DNA of 64,000 nt from an uncultured Bacilli bacterium (lineage in GTDB: Bacteria; Bacillota_I; Bacilli_A; RF39; UBA660). Below the pieces are notes generated by a model. It did not search any database and was not told the DNA's origin. It was given only the letters and a program-made list of their open reading frames with translations. Of this stretch, positions 53,216-62,257 are shown piece after piece (the stretch's first letter is position 1; every line of letters begins with the position of its first letter). Location: the NCBI GenBank assembly GCA_910584655.1, contig CAJUBJ010000001.1, positions 416,859 through 480,858 on the forward strand. The letters run 5' to 3'. The position numbers were made by a program, and so were the translations under genes.

Positions 53216-53874
53216 GATAAAATATAACCTATTCCTTTTCTGGTTTCGATAGCATCATCAAGACCTATACTTTTAAGTTTGTTTCTTAATCTACTTATAT
53301 TTACTGTTAGGGCATTATCATTTATATATTCATCATTATTCCAAAGATCAGTCATTAATTCATCTCTTGTTACTATTTTGTTTTGATGCGTTAAAAGGTA
53401 ATTAAATATAATCATTTCATTTTTAGTTAATATTATTTCTTCATTATCTTTTTTTATAAGGCCTTTTTGCATATTAATTGTTAGACCTTTATATTCTATA
53501 GTGTCACTTGTATTTTCAAGACGTTTAAAAATAGCATTTATCCTTAGCAGAAGAATTGTTGGATTATATGGTTTTGTTATATAATCATCAGCACCATAAG
53601 ACATTGATAATACTTCATCTATCTCTGTATTTTTACTTGTTACCATTATAATGGGGATGTTTGATGTTTTTCTTATCTTACTTAAGAGAGCTTCGCCATT
53701 TAAATATGGAAGATTGATATCTAATAAAACAAGGTCTGGATTAATAGACATTATTTCTTCATATGTATTTGAAAAATCAACAAGTTCTATCGGTTCGTAG
53801 TTAGATGAAGATAAGAGATTTGCCAGTTCATTACTAATTGTTTTATCATCTTCAACAATTAAAATCTTTTTCAT
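53212..53874 (-). CDS. BceR/YxdJ-like OmpR-family response regulator
   Basis: The 220-residue protein has a receiver domain with IVEDD (acidic pocket), LLDINLP (phospho-Asp D52) and TKPYNP, and a C-terminal winged helix (trans_reg_C) with NALTVNISRLRNKLK. It should bind the TTACA-N4-TGTAA sites upstream of its own gene and of the ABC operon. The start at 53874 has GAGGTAAC upstream. Confidence 0.92.
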   Translation of the reverse strand: MKKILIVEDDKTISNELANLLSSSNYEPIELVDFSNTYEEIMSINPDLVLLDINLPYLNGEALLSKIRKTSNIPIIMVTSKNTEIDEVLSMSYGADDYITKPYNPTILLLRINAIFKRLENTSDTIEYKGLTINMQKGLIKKDNEEIILTKNEMIIFNYLLTHQNKIVTRDELMTDLWNNDEYINDNALTVNISRLRNKLKSIGLDDAIETRKGIGYILS

Positions 53875-53925
53875 ATAGTTACCTCACTTAATATTTATTA
53901 TAACATTATTTTTGCATATTTAGAC

Positions 53926-53939
53926 TTACAAAAATGTAA
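53926..53939. promoter_or_regulatory. BceR-type operator upstream of the response regulator gene
   Basis: TTACAAAAATGTAA (TTACA-AAAA-TGTAA) is a perfect half-site repeat. A TGTTATAAT extended -10 follows on the minus strand about 23 nt downstream, so this is the promoter of the regulator-kinase unit. Confidence 0.78.
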
Positions 53940-53940
53940 G

Positions 53941-53966
53941 ATAAAACAAGTGATTACTCACTTGTT
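53941..53966 (-). terminator. Terminator of the thioredoxin-like gene
   Basis: AACAAGTGA/TCACTTGTT with a TTAC loop is followed on the minus strand by TTTTAT, a weak U tract. Confidence 0.7.
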
Positions 53967-54424
53967 CTTTTTAAAATATTTTCAAATTTATTTATATCTT
54001 TTAAGTTTTCGTATTTTATTAAAATTGTTTCTAGGACCTCTTTTTTCATTCCTACACTAAAACCTTCCATACTTTCATCACCAATAATATAATATGGGAC
54101 TGTATATGACCATTTTTTTTCGCCTAGTTCTTCTTTGAAACTATCCATTATATCTTGATTAATTTTATTTTTTGATACCTCGAAGCCATATATATTGAAT
54201 ACATTTTTATACTCTTTTTGTAAAGGTTCTAAATACTGATATAATTCTTCGCAATGTGAACAATTTTCAGACCAAAAGACATATATATTTACTTTATCTT
54301 CGATTTTTATATCGTTTATTGTAGCGTTTTTGTTAAGTATGGATGTATCACGATTTAGAAAAATATAGACTATTAGTGATACTGAAATTAATAGAAGTAA
54401 TGATATGATTATTTTATTTCTCAT
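53954..54424 (-). CDS. Membrane-anchored thioredoxin-like protein
   Basis: An N-terminal membrane helix (about 5-23) anchors a thioredoxin-fold domain facing outside. The active-site motif is WSENCSHCEE (C55 and C58, CxxC), with a cis-Pro candidate in YTVPYYI. It is 1 nt downstream of the aryl-sulfotransferase gene with a weak ribosome-binding site, so it is coupled to it. E. coli AssT is paired with the disulfide proteins DsbL and DsbI, but here the sulfotransferase has only one cysteine, so the target is probably another protein (inference). Confidence 0.8.
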   Translation of the reverse strand: MRNKIIISLLLLISVSLIVYIFLNRDTSILNKNATINDIKIEDKVNIYVFWSENCSHCEELYQYLEPLQKEYKNVFNIYGFEVSKNKINQDIMDSFKEELGEKKWSYTVPYYIIGDESMEGFSVGMKKEVLETILIKYENLKDINKFENILKRTSE

Positions 54425-54425
54425 T

Positions 54426-56420
54426 TTAAAATTCTACATATTCATTAGTATTATACATTGTTCCATTTACTTCTATATAAATAGAATATTTACCTTTTAG
54501 GTTTTCTTTATTTATATACTTAGTTACTACAATACCGTTTTCATTTTCTTCTTCTGAGAATATATCAACACATAAAGCAGTATAAGGTTTTTTACTTACT
54601 GGAAAGCTATAAATATGTGATTTCATATTTTGATATAAAATTATTTTTACATCTGTTCCTTTTTTAAACTGACCTTTTACAGCTAAACGATCTATTTCCT
54701 TAGTTAAAGATATATTATAATTTTTATATGTGTCATCTTGTTTGTTACTATTTATAATAGGAGTAATTTTTTCTTCGAGTTTCTCTGTTTCTCCTAAAGA
54801 ACCAATTCTTGATGAAGAACCTAAATGGAAGTTATCTTTGTTTGTATAAAGACTCATTTTTTCAACTCGATAGTTATTTGTTGGTAGTATAAGTTCGAAA
54901 ACAACTTTATTGTTAATTAGCTCTACTGTATCTGATACTAAAGTTGTATTAGTACTAAATCCTGCTGGTTGATTTGAATTTTTACCATCAACGTATACTA
55001 TTCCGCCTGAATGAACTATATAGTGATTTTTATCTAGATAATCAACATCTGAAATGTATGGAGAATAGAAATCACTTCCTCTATTTTTTCCATATTCCCA
55101 TACTTGTTCTATTGTCATATTGTCAGTATCAATTTTATACATTACTCCTCTTGTATAACTATTTTCAGCTGCAACATATTCTTCTTTTATTTTTGATTTA
55201 TTATTACCGTTATCTAATATGAATACATACCCTTCAGGTGTAATCATTGCTGCATGTTGACTCCATTGCCATTCAAAATTCTTTCCAACTGGCGTAAAGA
55301 AATATTTTTGATATTCTTCGCTCCAATTTGTCGAATCGCCAATTATCCAATTTAATTTACCGGTTTCATAATCGATATTAATTACAGCATCTTGATGACG
55401 TCCTGATAATGTAATTGAATTTGTGTTTTTGTCAAACCATACAGAATTGTTATGAAACCAATCATAATTTGACCAATTTTCACTTTGACCATCTGTCATA
55501 TTTAATATTTCTTTTAAATCAAATTTTTTGGTAATTTCTCCTGTTTTGCGATCTAATTCAACTATATAATCTTCTACTGTACCAAATTCATTACCAAAGT
55601 CATCACTTGCAACTAAGATATTTCCATTTTCAAGTTCAAAATAATCATGGTGATATCCTCCTGGAAGACTATATTCTACATATATTTTTCCTAATAGATC
55701 AATTTCATATAGACCTGTCATATAATAAGGTGCATTTACAAGTCTCTCTGTACTAACCATGAGATGTCCATTTTCTAATCTTGTGTTATCCCATAGAGCA
55801 TAATTAGTTAAATACCATCTAACATCACCATTAACATCATATGCAGATGTGTAGCCAATACTTGATGGTGTAAAAAAGTACAAATCATTACTTAGTTTAC
55901 TTTTGTCTGCTTTTACTGCATCTGGTAAAACCATATTATCTGGTAATTTATCAGTTTTTATAGTTAGTTTTTTATTTATTTTTTTACCATCTTCATTGTA
56001 TTCTATTATTATTTCATTTTCAGTATCAGCATATAAACCATATATTGGTAAATAATGTTCTTTATTTTCATCAAATGTATGTGTAAATGTTGATAATTCA
56101 TCTTTACCTTTTATAGTGACTGTTGGAGTTACATTCTCTTCTGTCTTAAATATTACTAAAGCTGTTAGTGGAGATGCATCATATGGATTTAAAATAATAT
56201 TAGGATTATCAATCGTATATCCTTCTATTTCAAAATCTCTTTCTAACTTTGCTTGTTTCTCTGTTAAACTAATAGCTGTTTCTACTTCCTTAATATTTTT
56301 TTCTTTTAGTTTTTGAATTTTTAATGTGCTTACTGACACTATTAAAATAGTTATTATTGTTGTAAGAATTATAATACTTTTATTATTCTTGAAATGTTTT
56401 TTATTTTTTTCTTTCTTCAT
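54426..56420 (-). CDS. Aryl-sulfate sulfotransferase (ASST family)
   Basis: The 664-residue protein has an N-terminal membrane anchor (about 15-33), then a beta-rich N-domain and a six-bladed propeller-type domain. ASST motifs are GGYHHDYF (H257/H258), DWFHNNSVW (H323), SGRHQDAV (R341, H342) and WSQHAAM (H389), matching the catalytic/binding histidines and arginine of ASST enzymes. It should transfer sulfate from one phenolic sulfate to another phenol, with a sulfo-His intermediate. There is a single Cys in the mature protein. GAAGGAGA precedes the ATG. Native substrate unknown; gut phenolic compounds are plausible. Confidence 0.88.
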   Translation of the reverse strand: MKKEKNKKHFKNNKSIIILTTIITILIVSVSTLKIQKLKEKNIKEVETAISLTEKQAKLERDFEIEGYTIDNPNIILNPYDASPLTALVIFKTEENVTPTVTIKGKDELSTFTHTFDENKEHYLPIYGLYADTENEIIIEYNEDGKKINKKLTIKTDKLPDNMVLPDAVKADKSKLSNDLYFFTPSSIGYTSAYDVNGDVRWYLTNYALWDNTRLENGHLMVSTERLVNAPYYMTGLYEIDLLGKIYVEYSLPGGYHHDYFELENGNILVASDDFGNEFGTVEDYIVELDRKTGEITKKFDLKEILNMTDGQSENWSNYDWFHNNSVWFDKNTNSITLSGRHQDAVINIDYETGKLNWIIGDSTNWSEEYQKYFFTPVGKNFEWQWSQHAAMITPEGYVFILDNGNNKSKIKEEYVAAENSYTRGVMYKIDTDNMTIEQVWEYGKNRGSDFYSPYISDVDYLDKNHYIVHSGGIVYVDGKNSNQPAGFSTNTTLVSDTVELINNKVVFELILPTNNYRVEKMSLYTNKDNFHLGSSSRIGSLGETEKLEEKITPIINSNKQDDTYKNYNISLTKEIDRLAVKGQFKKGTDVKIILYQNMKSHIYSFPVSKKPYTALCVDIFSEEENENGIVVTKYINKENLKGKYSIYIEVNGTMYNTNEYVEF

Positions 56421-56475
56421 TTTATCTTCTCCTTCATAATAGCGATTATAGGCTTTATGTATTATTTTTACAATA

Positions 56476-56508
56476 AACTTGAGGTTGAAAAAGTCTCAAC
56501 CTCAAGTT
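56476..56508 (-). terminator. Long hairpin at the end of the XRE regulator gene
   Basis: A 13-bp perfect stem (AACTTGAGGTTGA with TCAACCTCAAGTT) with a 7-nt loop lies just after the stop at 56513. The U tract on the minus strand is poor, so it may stabilise the transcript end or act as a weak terminator. Confidence 0.6.
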
Positions 56509-56512
56509 GAGA

Positions 56513-57220
56513 TTAATCTATGCAGTTTTCTTCTAAAGTTAAAGGAATCTTATATGTTGTTATTTTGTCTTCTATATCAATTGCGTTTATTTCTAAATAT
56601 AAAGAGTTTTCTTTATAAGTTTTACATGTTTTTTCATAATTATCAATGTTGAAAGTTATATCTTTTAGATATTCTTCTAATGTTATAATATTATCTTGAT
56701 TATAATTAACTTTGCTTATTTCTGTTTTTGTTTTGTCATTAGATTCGTATAAAGTACATTCTATTTCTTTGTATTTTGTTGTATCTTCTTTTCCACAATA
56801 TATGATATGAGATATGTATATTGATGACTTTGAATCATTATAAGCAATACTTCCATATAAATTAAAATCAGTACAATTTGATGAAAGAGTCTTAAATTCA
56901 AAATTATTATTTGACTGTCTTTGTGTTATATAAAACGATAATATCAAAGTAAAAATAGTTAAAATAATTATTCCTATAATTATATATTTAAATTTGTTAT
57001 TAAACTTTTTTTTAATTTTTGTATCTAGAAAATCATTTAAATCAAGATTATAGTCTTTGCATATTTCTTTTATGATTGTTATATCAGGAATATTTTTGCC
57101 ATTTTCCCATTTGCTTACTGCTTGATATGTAACGCCATATTTTTCAGCAAATTTCTGTTGACTAAGATTTTCTTTTTTTCTAATCTCTTTAATAGTTTTA
57201 CCTATAAGTTCTTGATTCAT
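56513..57220 (-). CDS. XRE-family membrane regulator
   Basis: The N-terminal Cro/CI-type helix-turn-helix (about 5-60: LSQQKFAEKYGVTYQAVSKW and ENGKNIPD) is followed by one membrane helix (about 76-95) and an extracellular domain of about 140 residues with four Cys in pairs. It looks like a one-component sensor that transmits an outside signal to DNA. AAAGGAGT lies before the ATG at 57220. It lies upstream of the aryl-sulfotransferase gene on the same strand, after which a hairpin intervenes; it could regulate it (inference). Confidence 0.85.
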   Translation of the reverse strand: MNQELIGKTIKEIRKKENLSQQKFAEKYGVTYQAVSKWENGKNIPDITIIKEICKDYNLDLNDFLDTKIKKKFNNKFKYIIIGIIILTIFTLILSFYITQRQSNNNFEFKTLSSNCTDFNLYGSIAYNDSKSSIYISHIIYCGKEDTTKYKEIECTLYESNDKTKTEISKVNYNQDNIITLEEYLKDITFNIDNYEKTCKTYKENSLYLEINAIDIEDKITTYKIPLTLEENCID

Positions 57221-57326
57221 ACAAAGACTCCTTTAAAAATTTAATTTGCATATTTATTATAACATGTAAATTTCTTTTTTATATGAATATTTTATGAAAA
57301 TAAAAAAGTAAATCCGTTGATTTACT

Positions 57327-58205
57327 TTAGTCAATCGATACAAGTTCGTATTCACGAGTTCCGTATCCTAATTCGGCAGCAGCCTCAATAGTATGAACTC
57401 CATGTCTAGAATTGATTCTCTCTAATAAATGGTCACGTCCAGAATCATCAGATTTTTTTATCAAATCAATACATGCTTGATCAATAGCAATTGGATCTGT
57501 TGATGCTAAAATGCCAATATCATTCATACATGGATCTTCTGCTACGGCGCAACAATCACAATCAACTGACATGTTACACATAATATTTATATAAGCAATA
57601 TTTCCTTTGAATTGTTCAACTACACTACTTGCTGCATCAGCCATAGATTCTAGAAATTGCAATTGATCAACTTGAAACATATCATCAAACGAACCAAATT
57701 TTCCGACACAATGGATGTAGTTTTTTCCTGCTCCTGATGCAACACCAATTGACAATTGTTTTAATGCACCACCATATCCACCCATAGGATGTCCTTTAAA
57801 ATGCGATAAAACTAGCATTGAATCATAGTTATCGATATTTTTTCCAACATAGTTTTCTTTTATTCTTTTACCATTTGGTATTTCTAAAACTTTATCTGGT
57901 CCTTCTGCATCCATAATGTCTACATTAAAACTTTTACTCCAACCATGTTTTTCCATAAGTTCTATATGTTTTTCAGTTGTGTTTCGTGCACCTTCATATG
58001 CTGTATTACATTCTACTACTGTTCCTTTAACATGATTAATGATATCTTCGACAAATTCTGGTTTTACATAATTTTGATTACCTTCTTCACCAGAATGAAG
58101 TTTTACTGCAACTTTTCCTGGCAATTTTACTCCTAATGCATCATAAATACGAACTACTCCTTCAGGAGTTAAATCTTTTGTAAAATAAACTTTTGCTTTT
58201 TCCAT
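57327..58205 (-). CDS. DUF362 family protein
   Basis: The 292-residue protein shows the DUF362 pattern: VAVKLHSGEEGNQNYV, VLSHFKGHPMGGYGGALKQLSIG, the cysteine-rich NMSVDCDCCAV, and DIGILASTDPIAIDQAC. It has no ferredoxin domain. The family is common in anaerobes and its reaction is not established. The start is the ATG at 58205 with AAAGGA upstream; an ATG three codons earlier is too near the site. No partner gene nearby suggests a role. Confidence 0.85.
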   Translation of the reverse strand: MEKAKVYFTKDLTPEGVVRIYDALGVKLPGKVAVKLHSGEEGNQNYVKPEFVEDIINHVKGTVVECNTAYEGARNTTEKHIELMEKHGWSKSFNVDIMDAEGPDKVLEIPNGKRIKENYVGKNIDNYDSMLVLSHFKGHPMGGYGGALKQLSIGVASGAGKNYIHCVGKFGSFDDMFQVDQLQFLESMADAASSVVEQFKGNIAYINIMCNMSVDCDCCAVAEDPCMNDIGILASTDPIAIDQACIDLIKKSDDSGRDHLLERINSRHGVHTIEAAAELGYGTREYELVSID

Positions 58206-58296
58206 TTTGTTCATCCTTTCATATTATTTATTTTATCATTTTATAGATTATTTACTCAACTACTTTTTTATTTTTATAGATGATTAGTTCTTTTTC

Positions 58297-58325
58297 TTGA
58301 ATATATTTAGTTAATAAGATAGAAT
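58297..58325 (+). promoter_or_regulatory. Sigma-A promoter of the GT8 gene
   Basis: TTGAAT (58297-58302), 17-bp spacer and TAGAAT (58320-58325), about 30 nt upstream of the start. Confidence 0.7.
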
Positions 58326-58354
58326 ATTCAGTAATTATTTTTGGGGGTGTTTTT

Positions 58355-59365
58355 ATGGAAATTAATTATAAAAAGAAAAATGATGTTCTTTTTACAGCAA
58401 ATAAAGGATATATTGATATAATGTTGGCTTCTATTTATTCTCTTTTAACTAATGGAAATTTAAGTAATATTAGACTTCATATAATATGCGATGGATTTAC
58501 TGATGAAGAATTTAAAAGGATTGAAAAAGTTATAAAGAATTTTGGAAATGCTGAAGTTTATTTTTATCCTATGGAGGATTATAATCTTTCTAAGTATAAT
58601 ATACCAGATTGGCATGGGACACAAATTGCTAATGCTAGATTATTTTTTGGAGATATTTTAAAACCTCATAAGATGAATATCGAAAATTTATTATATTTAG
58701 ATGCTGATACTATTACTGTTGGTGATTTAAATGGATTATGTAAGTATGCTGATAACTTGCACGCAGTACGTGATGCTGGACTAAAGCATTATAATAAATC
58801 TTTAGACAATCTTGATACTTATTATAATTCGGGTGTTATATATTTTAATGTTGATGAATGGATGAGTAAAGATTACCAAAGAAAAATTGTTGATTTGCTA
58901 AAAGAAAATAGAATTAAATTGACCTATCCTGATCAAGATATATTTAATTGTGCTATAAGAGATGGAATAAGTGATTTACCAGTAAATTATAATATTCCGC
59001 CTCATGCTTATATGTTTGATGGTATATTGGCAAAAATGTATTTTAATAGTAAACTTAGGAATGTTGGTTATGAAGAAATTGGTGAAGCTAGATTGGCACC
59101 TAAAATAATTCATACTTATGGACTTACTGGTATAAAGCCTTGGCAAACTGATTTTAATCCTTTTTATGATGAATATATGAAATATATAACTGCTATTAAT
59201 CATGATTTTATTCCTACTGATTTAGAAGGATTAAAAAAGGTTGTTGTTCAATTTCCTAATTTTTATAAAGCGCTATTAATTGCCAGAACTTATATGACAG
59301 AAACAATTGAGAAACCTGTAAGAGCATTAGCTTTAAAGTGTCATCAAAGTAATAAAAAATACTAA
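58355..59365 (+). CDS. Glycosyltransferase family 8
   Basis: The 336-residue GT-A enzyme has NDVLFTANKGY at the N-terminus, LLYLDADTITVGDL with the DxD metal-binding motif, YYNSGVIYFN, YPDQDIFN and a C-terminal KIIHTYGLTGIKPW with the His expected in family 8. It should transfer hexose to a lipid or protein acceptor of the envelope. GGGGGTG lies before the ATG. It is monocistronic. Confidence 0.88.
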   Translation: MEINYKKKNDVLFTANKGYIDIMLASIYSLLTNGNLSNIRLHIICDGFTDEEFKRIEKVIKNFGNAEVYFYPMEDYNLSKYNIPDWHGTQIANARLFFGDILKPHKMNIENLLYLDADTITVGDLNGLCKYADNLHAVRDAGLKHYNKSLDNLDTYYNSGVIYFNVDEWMSKDYQRKIVDLLKENRIKLTYPDQDIFNCAIRDGISDLPVNYNIPPHAYMFDGILAKMYFNSKLRNVGYEEIGEARLAPKIIHTYGLTGIKPWQTDFNPFYDEYMKYITAINHDFIPTDLEGLKKVVVQFPNFYKALLIARTYMTETIEKPVRALALKCHQSNKKY

Positions 59366-59387
59366 CATAAATTGTTAGTATTTTTTT
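59354..59387. terminator. Bidirectional terminator
   Basis: AAAAAATACTAACA/TGTTAGTATTTTTT with a 5-nt loop lies between the GT8 gene and the convergent small gene at 59386. Confidence 0.9.
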
Positions 59388-59658
59388 ATAATAGTTCATA
59401 AACTTTTTTTATATTTATTTCTTTTTTTGATAACTTAATTATATTTTTTATAAATTTGTCATAGTATTTATTATTTATTGAGTAATATATATTTATAATT
59501 TTTACTACATCTTGTTCTGAAAGATTAATATTAATATTGTTATTTACACATAATTTTAGTAATTCAATAAGATTATTATTAATTTTCTTGTTATCATAAC
59601 AATCAAGGCTTAAACCTTTATATTTATATGCTCTTCTAATGATATCATTTAATGTCAT
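59386..59658 (-). CDS. Small helical protein of unknown function
   Basis: The 90-residue protein is Asn/Ile/Lys-rich, with no membrane helix or signal peptide, and predicted helical. AGAAGTGA lies before the ATG at 59658. It ends in the shared terminator. Too low in complexity to name. Confidence 0.55.
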   Translation of the reverse strand: MTLNDIIRRAYKYKGLSLDCYDNKKINNNLIELLKLCVNNNININLSEQDVVKIINIYYSINNKYYDKFIKNIIKLSKKEINIKKVYELL

Positions 59659-59767
59659 TGTATCACTTCTTTTTTTACTATAATATAAAACTGCAACATA
59701 TTTTTATTATAAAATTTATAATTATTAAAAAATTAAATTGTTTTGCTAATGTTAAAAAACTACTGTA

Positions 59768-60433
59768 TTATTGTGTAATTTTATTTTTATCTTTAGGCGG
59801 GAAAATGTATGGAAATATTCCAGCTTTTGAACCAATTATATGGAATATTGGAAAAGTTATAAAGATTATAAGTAATTCAATCAATAATGTTGTTCCTTCT
59901 ACATAATATTCTGCAGGTATTATTTCTGCTTCTCCTACCATATCAATATAGAAACTCTTGTTGCTAAGTTTTTCTTTATATTCAATTTGATTTATAAATG
60001 TTGGCTCACTAGATAAATCTGCTTCAACAATACGTCCTACGGGAAGAATTGAATTGCCACTATATATAGATTCTCCGTCTGTTGTTACTGAATCACCATT
60101 TATACGAGCAGCAACTATTTCACCAGATGGTAAAGTTACAGCATATAAAGACATTCCTTTAAAGAAACCAGCACCTTTATTTTTGTATTCTATTCCTTTA
60201 GATACAATAGTAAAAGTATCGTGTGATAGCAAGTCTTCTATGCTTTCTGCTCTGAAAACATCTTCTCCTGCTATTCCGCCGATTTCATCAGAAGCCACTT
60301 TATGCTCCTCAGTATAAATTTCATATTTTTTCTCTAGGATATTATTAGCAATTTTGCCTATACCAAAGCCAAGCAAAACACTAAAAAGTAAACAAAGCCA
60401 TATGTCAAATCTCAAAATATGATAACGTCGCAT
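59768..60433 (-). CDS. Two-helix membrane protein with a central extracellular domain
   Basis: The 221-residue protein has a membrane helix near each end (about 8-30 and 182-200) and an extracellular domain of about 150 residues with beta structure between them. It ends KDKNKITQ. AAAGGAGA lies before the ATG. It has no recognised domain. The 109-bp gap to the next minus-strand gene is AT-rich and holds nothing I can name. Confidence 0.72.
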   Translation of the reverse strand: MRRYHILRFDIWLCLLFSVLLGFGIGKIANNILEKKYEIYTEEHKVASDEIGGIAGEDVFRAESIEDLLSHDTFTIVSKGIEYKNKGAGFFKGMSLYAVTLPSGEIVAARINGDSVTTDGESIYSGNSILPVGRIVEADLSSEPTFINQIEYKEKLSNKSFYIDMVGEAEIIPAEYYVEGTTLLIELLIIFITFPIFHIIGSKAGIFPYIFPPKDKNKITQ

Positions 60434-60477
60434 GGTATAGTCTCCTTTCTTTTTCTATTAGAGTAACTCTATTGTTT

Positions 60478-61377
60478 TTATTTTTCAAGATAAAATTTTA
60501 GAATATCATTATATACTTTTTCTTTATCCTTTTCTCCTAATATTTCGTGACGCATATTTGGATAGTCTATATATTTTAAATTATTAAAACCAACACTTTT
60601 CAATTTATTTATAGAATTTTGTGCTCCTTTTTGGCCCCCAATACAGGGGTCATCTAAACCTCTTAACATTAATAATTTTAAATTTTTATTAATGTTTTTA
60701 TAATTTCTTGCTTGATTCATTTTTATAACCAAATGGTATAAATCATTATAAGCACTACAAGTAAATCCTATCCCACAATAAGGGTCTCTTATGTATTCAG
60801 TTATAATGTTTTCGTTTTTGCATATCCAGTCATAATTTGTTTTAGGATTAGATATTTTTTTGTTGAATCTACCTATACTTAAATCAGTTAACATTTTGGA
60901 TTTATATTTTGGACCGTAAATAAGTTTTATGATATTTGATACAATAATACCAATATAAGATGCAATTTGGAAATTGGGATATCCAGATAATACTATTTTG
61001 TCGTAATGATTAGAATAATCCTTTAATAAAACTCGAGTTATAATTGTTCCCATAGAATGTGCAAAAATATATTTTTTTTGATTATAAAAATTTTCTTCTA
61101 TATATTTAGTGATTAATTTTTGATCTTCAATTAATTCTATATATCCTTTTTTATCTTGAAAGTGTCCTAAATAAGGTGCATTTGGTCCATGTCCTCTCAT
61201 GTTAGAACTTACTACATTAAAACCATTTTTATTTAAAAAAATGATAAATGGTTCATATCTTTCTTGATGCTCTTCCATCCCATGAATTAATTGAATTGTA
61301 GCTTTAGGCTTTTTTATCTCAAATATATGTAATTCAAGCTCATACCCATCTTGAGCTTTTAGAAATACTTTTTTCAT
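60478..61377 (-). CDS. Alpha/beta hydrolase (monoacylglycerol lipase-like)
   Basis: The 299-residue protein has the oxyanion region LIHGMEEHQERY, the nucleophile elbow IFAHSMGTI (GxSxG form A-H-S-M-G), the acid in LRGLDDPCI and the His in NMRHEILGE. This is the serine aminopeptidase S33/monoglyceride lipase layout (COG2267). It probably hydrolyses acylglycerols or related esters. GAGGTATAT precedes the ATG. It follows the ElaA-like gene. Confidence 0.85.
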   Translation of the reverse strand: MKKVFLKAQDGYELELHIFEIKKPKATIQLIHGMEEHQERYEPFIIFLNKNGFNVVSSNMRGHGPNAPYLGHFQDKKGYIELIEDQKLITKYIEENFYNQKKYIFAHSMGTIITRVLLKDYSNHYDKIVLSGYPNFQIASYIGIIVSNIIKLIYGPKYKSKMLTDLSIGRFNKKISNPKTNYDWICKNENIITEYIRDPYCGIGFTCSAYNDLYHLVIKMNQARNYKNINKNLKLLMLRGLDDPCIGGQKGAQNSINKLKSVGFNNLKYIDYPNMRHEILGEKDKEKVYNDILKFYLEK

Positions 61378-61384
61378 ATATACC

Positions 61385-61825
61385 TCACTTTATTTCTAAT
61401 TCCATTTTAATATGGGGAATCCCTTCTTCTAAAAATTCATCAGATGTAGTGAAAAAATTAAATTTTTGATAAAATCCAACAGCTTGTTTTTGTGCATCTA
61501 AACATATTATTTTGCAATCAATATTCTCTTTAATGTATGTTATAGATTTTGTTAATAATTCTTTACCTATTCCAGAACCATGCATCCTAGTTAAAACTCT
61601 ACCTATTTTTAGCCTCTCTTTGCTTTCGTTTTCATAAAATGCTCTTAAATAAGCTATAATTTTATTATTTTGTTTAAAGAAAAAATGATAACTTTTATAA
61701 TCTTTTCCATCTATATCATTATAGTGAATATTTTGTTCTGTAACAAAAATATCCGCTCTAGAAGAAAGAATTTCGTATAACTCTTGTGTCGTTAATTCTT
61801 CAAATCTCTTAGTTATTAAATGCAT
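61385..61825 (-). CDS. GNAT acetyltransferase (ElaA-like)
   Basis: The 146-residue protein has the ElaA-type features DIFVTEQNIHYNDIDGKD, IGRVLTRMHGSGIGKELL (acetyl-CoA loop) and AQKQAVGFYQKFNF. It transfers an acetyl group from acetyl-CoA to an amine; substrate unknown. It overlaps the YolD-like gene by a TAATG junction and is translationally coupled to it. Confidence 0.85.
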   Translation of the reverse strand: MHLITKRFEELTTQELYEILSSRADIFVTEQNIHYNDIDGKDYKSYHFFFKQNNKIIAYLRAFYENESKERLKIGRVLTRMHGSGIGKELLTKSITYIKENIDCKIICLDAQKQAVGFYQKFNFFTTSDEFLEEGIPHIKMELEIK

Positions 61826-62247
61826 TATTCATACTCCTCTTCTTCGTATATATCTAAAATATCATAAAAATCTATTTTTGTCTTATCTGTAAAAATAATT
61901 TGTCTTTCATATAAATCTACTTTTTTTATATTTCCTACCTTCTTATGATATTGACCACCAGCTTTTTTAGTATCATTTATAAAATAGGTTATGGAAACTA
62001 GAGGGTGATTTTTTATATTAATTAATATATTATTAATTTTATCATCTAATATACTTTTATAGTTTTCATCAATTATTTTTTTGCTGTCAGTTAACCTTTC
62101 TGTTTCTTTAACAGCTTCTTCGTGACCTGTTAGTGCTGCAAATGGAGCAAATTGAGCTGCACGAGATTCGATAGACATAGGTTTATGTTTATTGGATATA
62201 GGTCGTTGTAAATTAATTATATCATCATATTCATGAGTTTCTATCAT
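61825..62247 (-). CDS. YolD-like protein
   Basis: The 140-residue protein has MSIESRAAQFAPFAALTGHE at the N-terminus and then a helical part and a beta-rich end (VSITYFINDTKKAGGQ, FYDILDI), as in YolD-like proteins (PF08863), which occur beside UvrX/DinB polymerases. The start is the ATG at 62247 with AGGAGG six nt upstream. It directly follows the Y-family polymerase gene. Confidence 0.8.
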   Translation of the reverse strand: MIETHEYDDIINLQRPISNKHKPMSIESRAAQFAPFAALTGHEEAVKETERLTDSKKIIDENYKSILDDKINNILINIKNHPLVSITYFINDTKKAGGQYHKKVGNIKKVDLYERQIIFTDKTKIDFYDILDIYEEEEYE

Positions 62248-62257
62248 CTGATACCTC

